Source: Girardinichthys multiradiatus (taxonomy: Eukaryota; Chordata; Actinopteri; Cyprinodontiformes; Goodeidae). From it: a DNA stretch of 64,000 nt. The position numbers and the translations under genes were made by a program. A model generated the notes under the pieces. It saw nothing but the letters and a program-made list of their open reading frames with translations, did no database searches and was not told the origin of the DNA. The stretch lies in contig NC_061812.1 in the NCBI RefSeq assembly GCF_021462225.1, positions 45,613,363 through 45,677,362 on the forward strand. The letters are read 5' to 3'. This document shows positions 11,070 through 18,931 of the stretch, in pieces. The stretch's first letter is position 1. Each line of letters begins with the position of its first letter.

Positions 11070-11299
11070 ATATGTTTTGTTCAGATAGTTTCTTAAAGTT
11101 TTAAGCTGTTCTAATAAATTTCTAAATTGTTTTTTTCACCAGTGTATTTTATTTCCATTTGACCTAACAATACATCAACTTCATTTAAATTTCTAAACAC
11201 AGTTTATTTTGAAAATTACAAATAGCATTTTAAACAGAATGTGGAAAAAAGAACACTCAAACAGATCAAGATTACAAGACAAAAGGCTTTAAAATAAAA

Positions 11300-11580
11300 C
11301 TATGTACAAGTATTTACAATGGCGACAGCAGGATCAACCTGAGTGACCGGTTCCTGGAACGACTCTTCAACAGAACAAAGAGGCAGATGTCTTTCTGAAC
11401 AGAAAGTCTCTGGCGGTGTGGCTAAATCTCTCGCAAGGTCAGAGACTTGGATGGGATGCTGCAACTGAGACCTGTGGTTTGTCTTTCTGGATGATGAGCG
11501 AAGCATCACAGGTGGTGTGCAGATGTTTGTGATTCCTCTTTCATCCATCAAGTTTAAAGGGCCGGCTGGACCACATCACT
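11300..11580 (-). pseudogene. Convergent terminal exon of a second element gene (left arm)
   Basis: On minus, an acceptor 'attacatctcag' at 11581 opens an exon. One frame is 'DVVQPAL' and a stop; another, from 11551, is open for 83 codons to 'AIVNTCT'. A minus-strand AATAAA lies near 11200, so this gene and the Myb/SANT gene converge. Upstream exons, expected to the right, are absent because the arm ends at 11695. The product is not recognised; it may be the tail of the element's transposase. Confidence 0.35.
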
Positions 11581-11720
11581 GAGATGTAATCAGGAATATG
11601 CAGAATTAGAAGATGGTGCTCACAAAATATGACAATTAGTTATACCCCTCAAACATTAATCACATCTATGATATTATACTTGACTGCATACAGTAGTCAT
11701 GTTCTGGTGGTGTGTATATA

Positions 11721-12967
11721 CAGGGGTTGGACAATGAAACTGAAACACCTGGTTTTAGACGACAATAATTTATTAGTATGGTGTAGGGCCTCCTTTTGTG
11801 GCCAATACAGCGTCAATTCGTCTTGGGAATGACATTTACAAGGCCTGCACAGTGGTCAGAGGGATTTTAAGCCATTCTTCTTGCAGGACAGTGGCCATGT
11901 GATACTGGTGGAGGAAAACATTTCCTGACTCGCTCCTCCAAAACACCCCAAAGTGGCTCAATAATATTTAGATCTGGTGACTGTGCAGGCCATGGGAGAT
12001 GTTCAACTTCCCTTTCATGTTCATCAAACCAATCTTTCACCAGTCTTGCTGTTTGTATTGGTGCATTGTCATCCTGATACACGGCACCGCCTTCAGGATA
12101 CGATGTTTGAACCATTGGATGCACATGGTTCTTAAGAATGGTTTGGTAGTTCTTGGCAGTGATGCGCCCATCTAGCACAGGTATTGAGCCAAGGGAATGC
12201 CATGATATGGCAGCCCTGATCCACCCCCATGCTTCACTCTGGGCATGCAACAGTCTGCGTGGTACACTTCTTTGGGGCTTCTCCACACCGTAACTCTCCC
12301 GGATGTGGGGAAAACTGTAAAGGTGGACTCATCAGAGAACAATACATGTTTCACATTGCCCACAGCCCAATATTTGCACTCCTTGCACCATTGAAACCGA
12401 CGTTTGGCATTGGCATGAGTGACCTAAGGTTTGGCTATAGCAGCCCGGCCGTGTATATTGACACTGTGGAGCTCCCGACAGACAGTTCTGGTGGAAACAG
12501 GAGAGTTGAGGTGCACATTTAATTCTGCCGTGATTTGGGCAGACGTGGTTTTATGTTTTTGGATACAATCCGGGTTAGCACCCGAACATCCGTTTCAGAC
12601 AGCTTCCTCTTGCGTCTACAGTTAATCCTTTTGGATATGGTTCGTCCTTCTTGGTGGTATGCTGACATTACCTTGGATACCGTGGCTCTTGATACATCAC
12701 AAAGACTTGCTGTCTTGGTCACAGATGTGCCAGCAAGACGTGCACCAACAATTTGTCCTCTTTTAAAATCTGGTATGTTACCCATAATGTGTGTATTTCA
12801 ATATTTTGAGCAAAACTGTGCTCTTACCCTGCTAATTGAACCTTCACACTCTGCTCTCACTGGTGCAATGTGCAATCAATGAAGACTGGCTACCAGGCTG
12901 GTCCAATTTAGCCATGCAACCTCCCACACTAAATGACAGGTGTTTCAGTTTCATTGTCCAATCCCTG
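11721..12967 (-). mobile_element. Tc1-like transposon, family Tc1-2, copy B
   Basis: Starts 'caggggttggacaatgaaac' and ends in its inverse ('caatccctg'). It is flanked by TA at 11719-11720 and 12968-12969. Length is 1,247 bp, with the transposase gene on minus. It sits just beyond the inner end of the left Myb/SANT arm. Confidence 0.92.
11728..12785 (-). pseudogene. Tc1-like transposase (Tc1-2 B), disrupted
   Basis: Starts at 12785 ('MGNIPDFKRGQIVGARLAG') with an HTH-containing N-terminus ('CDVSRATVSKVMSAYHQEG') and runs intact past 'RKLSETDVRVLTRIVSKN', the region frameshifted in copy A. It then shifts frame near 12550. The core shows 'LFSDESTF', 'YQDDNAPIQTA' and 'PDLNIIEPLWG', so D, D and E are kept. 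There is also a frame break at about 12220 within 'KHGGGS'. This is a dead copy, but together with copy A it defines the family. Confidence 0.9.
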
Positions 12968-12979
12968 TATATACATATA

Positions 12980-13676
12980 CACTGCGTGAAAAAATAAAGG
13001 GAAGACTTAAACAACACAATATAACTCCGAGTAAATCACACTTCTGTGAAATCAAACTGTCCACTTAGGAAGCAACACTGATTGACAATCAATTTCACAT
13101 GTTGTGCAAATGGAATAGACAACAGGGGGAAATCTTTGGCAATTGGCAAGACACACTCAATAAAGGAGTGGTTCTGCAGGTGGGGACCACACACCACTTC
13201 TCAGTACCTATGCTTTCTGGCTGATGTTTTGGTCACTTTTGAATGTTGGTGGTGCTTTCACACTCGTGGTAGCATGAGACGGATTCTACAACCCACACAA
13301 GTGGCTCAGGTAGTGCAGCTCATCCAGGATGGCACATCAATGCGAGCTTTGGCAAGAAGGTTTGCTGTGTCTGTCAGCATAGTGTCCAGAGCCTGGACGT
13401 GCTATCAGGAGACAGGCCAGTACACCAGGAGGAGATGTGGAGGAGGCCGTAGGAGGGCAACTACCCAGCAACAGGACCGCTACCTCCGCCTTTGTGCAAG
13501 GAGGAACAGGAGGAGCACTGCCAGAGCCCTGCAAAATGACCTCCAGCAGGCCACAAATGTGCATGTGTCTGCACAAACTGTTAGAAACCGACTCCATGAG
13601 GATGGTATGAGGGCCCGACATCCACAAATGGGGGATGTGCTCACAGCCCAACACCGTGTAGGACGCTAGGCATTGA
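12980..13676 (+). mobile_element. Tc1-like transposon, family Tc1-3, copy A, 3'-truncated
   Basis: Left terminus 'cactgcgtgaaaaaataaag' follows TA (12978-12979). It aligns with the inverse of 15450-16148 at roughly 93% by eye. Homology stops near 13676, inside the transposase. The right half is missing. Confidence 0.85.
13274..13669 (+). pseudogene. Tc1-like transposase N-terminal half (Tc1-3 A)
   Basis: From ATG 13274 the frame is open for 131 codons. It has '[18 protein letters not shown]', an HTH ('[17 protein letters not shown]'), an Arg-rich AT-hook-like block ([11 protein letters not shown]), and the second DNA-binding helix ('[18 protein letters not shown]'). It ends in a stop after 'QHRVGR', where copy B continues into the catalytic core. 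DNA-binding domains only, no DDE residues. Upstream in-frame codons from 13082 are 5' UTR of the element. Confidence 0.85.
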
Positions 13677-13785
13677 CTTTTTCAAAAGAGATTGCATATA
13701 TGTTTCTCCCTGGTCTTAAAGAGACATAAAAAGTCTTAACATTTTGTTATCTATATAGGCTGTACATTTTTACATCATATCTCAG

Positions 13786-14262
13786 AATCAGAATCAGAAT
13801 CAGAAAAGCTTTATTGCCAAGTACGTTTTTGGACATACAAGGAATTTGTTTTGGCGTAGTCGGTGCAATACAGTACAAATTAAACAGTACAAACATATTT
13901 ACAATATAATATAAATATAAGTGCACAGTTTTAAGTGAGTGAGAGTAAATATAGAGCAGTATAAGATGCAAGAGCAATACAACAGTGCAGGTGATCATTG
14001 TGCAAGTAAAGCAGGAGTCCAAGCTGAGCGTTAATGTAACGCATAGAGTTACAGGTTACAGGTGTCCTGTCAGCAAAAAAAAGGGGGGGTGTGGGGGAAA
14101 GAGAGAATGTCAGGGTGGTTTCCGGGCTTTGTTAACCAGGCTGGTGGCAGATGGGAAAAAACTGTTCTTGTGGCGTGAGGTTTTTGTCCGGATGGACCGC
14201 AGCCTCCTGCCAGAGGGGAGAGTCTCAAAGAGTCTGTGACCGGGGTGGGAGGGATCACCCTA
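13786..14262 (-). mobile_element. LINE-B 3' fragment
   Basis: The plus strand begins with (cagaat)n and 'aaaagctttattgccaag', the inverse of the LINE-B tail at 62130-62176. On minus it covers the last codons of the RT protein ('SATSLVNKARKPP'-like, degraded) plus the 3' UTR. It is 5'-truncated at about 14262, at the same gene region as 61690. Confidence 0.88.
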
Positions 14263-14277
14263 CATGTCATTTAGTTA

Positions 14278-14566
14278 CAGTACAGACCAAAAGTTTGGAC
14301 ACACCTCATTCAAAGAGTTTTCTTTATTTTCATGACTATGAATATTGTAGCTTCACACTGAAGGCATCAAAACTATGAATTAACACATGTGGAATTATAT
14401 ACTGAACCAAAAAGTGTAAAACAAATGAAAATATGTCTTATATTCTAGGTTCTTCAAAGTAGCCACCTTTTGCTTTCATCACTGCTCCGTGCACTCTTGG
14501 CATTTATAGTCATGAAAATAAAGACAACTCTTTGAATGAGAAGGTGTGTCAAACTTTTGGTCTGTA

Positions 14567-14571
<5 letters not shown>
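14278..14571. mobile_element. Tc1-type MITE with TA flanks
   Basis: Inverted termini 'cagtacagaccaaaagtttg' and 'aaacttttggtctgtactg' enclose about 290 bp with no coding capacity. Inner repeats 'cattcaaagagttttcttta' and its inverse add to the arms. TA precedes the left end (14276-14277); the right flank merges into an (AT)n tract. This is a non-autonomous Tc1/mariner-type element. Confidence 0.8.

Positions 14572-14651
<80 letters not shown>
14571..14651. repeat. (AT)n microsatellite, ~80 bp
   Basis: An uninterrupted AT dinucleotide run lies between the MITE and the left end of Tc1-3 copy B. It supplies TA target sites for both elements. Confidence 0.95.
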
Positions 14652-14654
<3 letters not shown>

Positions 14655-16148
14655 TGCTCCACAAAAATAAAGGGAACACTCAAATAACATCCTAGATCTG
14701 AATGGATGAAATATTCTCATTGAATACTTTGTTCTGTACAAAGTTGAATGTGCTGACAACAAAATCACACAAAAATCATCAATGGAAATCTAATGTATTA
14801 ACCAACGGAGGCGTGGATTTGGACTACAGGCTGATCCAACTTTACGTAATGTCCTTAAAACAAGTCAAAATGAGGCTCAGTATTGTATGTGGCCTCCATG
14901 TGCCTGTATGACCTCCCTACAACACCTGGCCATGCTCCTGATGAGACGGCGGATGGTCTCCTGAGGGATCTCCTCCCAGACCTGGACTAAAGCATCTGCC
15001 AACTCCTGGACAGTCTGTGGTGCAATGTGACGTTAGTGGATGGAGCGAGACACGATGTCCCAGATGTGCTCAATCGGATTCAGGTCTGGGGAACGGGCGG
15101 GCCAGTCCATAGCTTCAGTGTCTTCATCTTGCAGGAACATGAGGTCTAGCATTGCCCTGCATTAGGAGGACCACAGGGCCAACCGCACCAGCATATGGTC
15201 TCACAAGGGGTCTGAGGATCTCTTCTCGGTACCTAATGGCAGTCAGGCTACTTCTGGCCGTGCGGTCATCCAAAGAAATGCCACCCCACACCATTACTGA
15301 CCCACTGCCAAACCGGTCATGCTGAAGGATGTTGCAGGCAGCAGATCGCTCTCCACGGTGTCTCCAGACTCTGTCACATCTGTCACATGTGCTCAGTGTG
15401 AACCTGCTTTCATCTGTGAAGAGCACAGGGCGCCAGAGGCGAATTTGCCAATCCTGGTGTTCTCTGGCAAATGCCAAGCGTCCTGCACGGTGTGGGGCTG
15501 TGAGCACAGCCCCAATTTGTGGATGTCGGGCCCTCATACCATCCTCATGAAGTCGGTTTCTAACAGTTTGTGCAGACACATGCACATTTGTGGCCTGCTG
15601 GAGGTCATTTTGCAGGGCTCTGGCAGTGCTCCTCCTGTTCCTCCTTGCACAAAGGCAGAGGTAGTGGTCCTGCTGCTGGGTTGTTGCCCTCCTACGGCCT
15701 CCTCCACATCTCCTGGTGTACTAGCCTGTCTCCTAGTAGCGTCTCGAGGCTCTGGACAGAACGCTGACAGACACAGCAAACCTTCTTGCCACAGCTCGCA
15801 TTGATGTGCCATCCTGGATGAGCTGCACTACCTGAGCCACTTGTGTGGGTTGTAGAGTCTGTCTCATGCTACCACAATTGTGAAAGCACCACCAACATTC
15901 AAAAGTGTCCAAAACATCAGCCAGAAAGCATAGGTACTGAGAAGTTGTCTGCGGTCCCCACCTACAGAACCACTCCTTTATTGAGTGTGTCTTGCTAATC
16001 GCCAAAGATTTCCCCGTTGTCTATTCCATTTGCACAACAGCATGTGAAATTGATTGTCAATCAGTGTTGCTTCCTAAGTGGACAGTTTGATATCACAGAG
16101 GTTTGATTTATTAGGAGTTATATTGTGTTGTTTAAGTGTCCCCTTTTA
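14652..16148 (-). mobile_element. Tc1-like transposon, family Tc1-3, copy B
   Basis: Left terminus 'cactgctccacaaaaataaa' follows TA. The right end reads '...tttaagtgtccccttttac' and lacks the terminal ~15 bases of the inverted repeat. It joins directly to the inner end of the right Myb/SANT arm. It is about 1.5 kb with transposase on minus. Confidence 0.88.
14855..15867 (-). pseudogene. Tc1-like transposase (Tc1-3 B), catalytic residue mutated
   Basis: Starts at 15867 ('[16 protein letters not shown]'). There is a stop after 'SRASRRY', then a frame change into 15124-15585. That open frame gives '[18 protein letters not shown]', 'LFTDESRF' (first D), '[10 protein letters not shown]', and '[11 protein letters not shown]', where the family has Asp in place of this Gly. 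The last block 'PDLNPIEHIWD' (E) is readable in another frame, and the end is 'YNTEPHFDLF' and a stop at 14855. Multiple frameshifts make it inactive. It is nearly full length (about 330 codons). Confidence 0.88.
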
Positions 16149-16263
16149 CTGTATGCAGTCAAGTATAATATCATAGATGTGATTAATGTTTGAGGGGTAT
16201 ACCTAATTGTCATATTTTGTGAGCACCATCTTCTAATTCTGCATATTTCTGATTACATCTTAG

Positions 16264-16533
16264 TGATGTGGTCCAGCCGGCCCTTTAAACTTGATGGATG
16301 ACAAACATCTGCAGACCACCTGTGTGATGCTTCGCTCACCATCCAGAAAGACAAACCACAGGTCTCAGTTGCAGCAACCCATCCAAGTCTCTGACCTTGC
16401 GAGAGATTTAGTCACACAGCCAGAGACTTTCTGTTCAGAAAGACATCTGCCTCTTTGTTCTGTTGAAGAGGTGTTCCAGGAACTGGTCACTCAGGTTAAT
16501 CCTGCTGTCGCCATTGTAAATACTTGTACATAG
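16264..16533 (+). pseudogene. Convergent terminal exon of second element gene (right arm)
   Basis: Counterpart of 11300-11580. An acceptor 'attacatcttag' precedes it. One frame is 'DVVQPAL' and a stop; the other, from 16291, is open to 'AIVNTCT'. Seven codons differ or are lost near 'LMDDKH' relative to the left arm. A plus-strand AATAAA at about 16625 would end the transcript. Function not recognised. Confidence 0.35.
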
Positions 16534-16762
16534 TTTTATTTTATGCCTTTTGTCTTGTGATCTTGATCTGTTTGAATGTTCTTTTTTTCCACATTCTGTT
16601 TAAAACGCTATTTGTAATTTTCAAAATAAACTGTGTTTAGAAATTTAAATGAAGTGGATGTATTGTTAGGTCAAATGGAAATAAAATACATTGATGACAA
16701 AAACAATTTAGAAATTTATTAGAACAGCTTAAAACTTTAAGAAACTATCTGAACAAACAGAT

Positions 16763-17104
16763 TTATTTATTTCTTATATAGCACCTTATTTCGGTACCAT
16801 TCTTTCTAAGATGGAAAACAGTCTGTCCATTCTCTGTGCCCTCATGTCCTCCCTGATCAAATCCATCATCTCTGTCCCTCTTTCTTTTCTGACCCTTTCC
16901 TGCTGGCTCACTGTCTTCCTTCTCCGTCTGGTTGCCCACCGCTGCGCTTGGCCCTGGAGTGTCCTCAGGGATGGAGGCAATTAGGACAGGAGGTGTTGTG
17001 GAAGACCTCTGTCCCAACACCTCATCCATAAGGACAAACCAGGGCCAAGTAGCAGCAGTGGGCTTTTCACTGACTCCCTCTCCTGACCCTGGATACTTGC
17101 AATC
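16763..17104 (-). CDS. Exon C of Myb/SANT-like gene (right arm)
   Basis: Acceptor 'aactttag', then phase 0: 'DCKYPGSGEGVS', 'TAATWPWFVLMDEVLG', 'PPVLIASIPEDTPGPS', an acidic stretch and 'KRKRDRDD'. The W-P-W-F block completes the third helix region of a trihelix/Myb-SANT-like DNA-binding domain. The linker and basic stretch are standard for transposon-encoded fish proteins of this type. The frame ends at 16763. The usual C-terminal helix ('DLIREDMRAQRMDRLF') is one frame off and stops at 16786, so the tail is probably frameshifted. It continues in frame from exon B. Confidence 0.65.
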   Translation of the reverse strand, partial: DCKYPGSGEGVSEKPTAATWPWFVLMDEVLGQRSSTTPPVLIASIPEDTPGPSAAVGNQTEKEDSEPAGKGQKRKRDRDDGFDQGGHEGTENGQTVFHLRKNGTEIRCYIRNK

Positions 17105-17217
17105 CTAAAGTTAGAAGGAAGAAAAAAAAAAAAGAGTTGACTAAACAGAGAAACCAATAAGACTTTTAGAAATATTTGTTTTTTACTTGTGTGTGACATG
17201 AGAACTTCTGAACATAC

Positions 17218-17305
17218 TTTATATTTCTTTTTCATATTGTCCCACTTTTTTTGGGCCTGCAAGGGGGTGACCTTCCCCTGTTGGCCCGTCTTCTCCAGAA
17301 TTGTC
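17218..17305 (-). CDS. Exon B of Myb/SANT-like gene (right arm)
   Basis: 88 bp between acceptor 'cttgtttag' and donor 'gtatgt': one base plus 29 codons. It encodes 'TILEKTGQQGKVTPLQAQ' and 'KKWDNMKKKYK'. The K-K-W-x-N-x-K-K-x-Y-K signature is the core of Myb/SANT-like and MADF-type DNA-binding domains. The frame is open here, unlike in the left arm. Confidence 0.8.
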
Positions 17306-17438
17306 CTAAACAAGCAAAAGGAAAGAGGGAACACCAAAAGAAGTATGTTAATCACAGGATGAATATTTATGAAAGTTAGAAAGATAGGAGTTTTTGAAAC
17401 TGGACAGAAACGGACTGCAAAGAATGTTGTTTTTGTAC

Positions 17439-17532
17439 CTCCAAACCACAGTGGCTGAGTTTGTAGCCCCAGTAAAAAGGTGGTCATTCTCACTCCTGAG
17501 CTTAATAAACTGGCCCCTCTGCCCCTTTGTCC
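17439..17532 (-). CDS. Exon A of Myb/SANT-like gene (right arm)
   Basis: 94 bp between acceptor 'attgtttag' and donor 'gtacaa': two bases, 30 codons, two bases. It encodes 'QFIKLRSENDHLFTG' and 'NSATVVW', the first helices of the Myb/SANT-like domain. Phases fit exon 1 (T + GG = Trp) and exon B (AG + G = Arg). This exon is absent from the left arm. Confidence 0.78.
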
Positions 17533-18270
17533 CTAAACAATAAAAAAAAAAAAACATCTTGCTTAATATCAGTGTAAAACAAGTCTTTTTTTAATTTAAC
17601 ATTTGTCTTAATTTGCAGAACATATTAAAATATTTCTACTCAAATGCCTAAAACAAGCTCTTTCAAACTTTTTACTTTTTTACTGAGATTTGCTTGCATT
17701 TGAAAGTGTATTTCTCTTCAGCTGTACCTGGAATCACGAAATATAATGCTAGCTGAATTATAAATATACTTTTAAAAACACATATAGCACATTTCTTCAT
17801 CAAAAATGAATATTTAAAAGCTTATTTATTCTTATTCACACTCTCCAGCGATACGGTAGTATTACATAAAATTGTCAATTTATTCAGGTTAACTTTAATA
17901 TCACCTGCAATGTCAAATCGACTTACATGAACAAATGACACAATACATTAAAATAATACTAACAAAAACTGTTAGAAATCACTTGGGTTAAACGTTCACT
18001 GTGATGACTGGCAGCAGGAGCTCAGTGCCAATAGTCCGGTCAGATCTCTACCGGGCTAGCTCGCTCCACCGCTGTTAGGGCTGGCGTAGCAAGCCGGCAG
18101 TTACTACGGTGGGAGCGGAAACCTCCGAACACGTCGGAGCACGTTTGAAATTAAGCGATGTCTTGATAAATCAAGCAGATTTTTCACGTTTATACAGTTA
18201 TATTGCCGCGCTAAAAACATTGTAAAAGTTAATTTGTGTCACAGAAAGTGTAATTTTTCACAATTTACTC

Positions 18271-18295
18271 AGTTTTTGCCACTGTGGTCCGCCAT
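18271..18295 (-). pseudogene. Exon 1 of Myb/SANT-like gene (right arm), donor lost
   Basis: The minus strand reads ATG GCG GAC CAC AGT GGC AAA AAC T, then GAGTAAATT. The GT of the donor seen at 9890 is absent. Exons A-C remain open, but the first splice is probably lost, so expression would need another start. Confidence 0.6.
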
Positions 18296-18659
18296 GGCAG
18301 CCCCTGTTTGACCAAACCGCTTCGACCCGCAATGAATCATGGGAAAAGATGGACCGTGAAGGATACTCACAAGTCATCCTTCAAATCGGGCAAAAGAAGG
18401 ACACATTTGTCGGCAGCATTTGACAGACCTTCCTCCCGGCGCTGTGACGTAATCGGCCCGCAAGTACGGACTTGGAAGGATCCAGCCCCTGAATTTGGAC
18501 ACACCCTCGGCCTGCACATGGATCCTCCTTCTTCCTGTTTATTGACCAATAGTAGAGGACCTGGAGAGAAGAAGGCAGCCCTCCTCATTTGCATAATGAA
18601 GCAGAAATGCATACGGTAAAGGAAAAAGAGTGACGAGGAAATGTAAAAAGAACAAAGGA

Positions 18660-18900
18660 AAAGGAAAAAGAAAATATTCACATTTCTTGATGAAAACGCA
18701 TGTCTAAGGAAAAGGAAAAAGAAAATATGTAGATTTCTTGATGAAAACGCATGTGTAAGAAAAAGGAAAAACAAAATATATATAAATTTCTTGATGAAAA
18801 CGCATGTGTAAGGAAAAGGAAAAATAAATTATATACATTTCTTGATCAAAATGCATGTCTAAGGAAAAGGAAAAACAAAATATATATATTTCTGCTTTTA
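18660..18900 (-). repeat. Subterminal tandem repeats, right arm
   Basis: Four units of 'CATTTCTTGATGAAAACGC' with purine-rich spacers lie at about 52-bp spacing (near 18680, 18733, 18787 and 18838). They are the inverse of the array at 8571-8790. The last unit has TGATC in place of TGATG. Confidence 0.8.
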
Positions 18901-18931
18901 TTTTTAATTTTGTCAGGATCGGTCCTCCATA

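Larger units (their letters stand above)
8502..11695 (+). mobile_element. Myb/SANT-gene DNA element, left inverted arm
   Basis: The outer end 'TGGCGGACAGATCCTGAC' is preceded by TA. Inside, in order, are subterminal ~50-bp repeats, a promoter-like block, a first coding exon, a second partial copy of that whole 5' region (from 9375), and exons B and C of a Myb/SANT-like gene. A convergent minus-strand exon follows. The arm is inverted relative to 16149-18929. Homology between arms ends at 'gactgcatacag' (about 11695). Exon A and about 310 bp around it are missing. Two genes converging, one of them Myb-like, is the layout of PIF/Harbinger elements. No DDE nuclease was seen, so the superfamily is an inference. 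Confidence 0.7.
16149..18929 (-). mobile_element. Myb/SANT-gene DNA element, right inverted arm
   Basis: Inverted relative to 8502-11695 and better preserved. Reading from its outer end (18929, flanked by TA) inward: four subterminal repeats, promoter block, exon 1, exons A, B and C of a Myb/SANT-like gene, then a convergent exon on plus. It ends at 'ctgtatgcag' (16149), where the Tc1-3 B relic begins. Exon identity to the left arm is about 95% by eye. Confidence 0.72.

Noticed and set aside
14454..14768. Protein with a long Tyr-Ile repeat
   Set aside because: This is translation of the (AT)n microsatellite.
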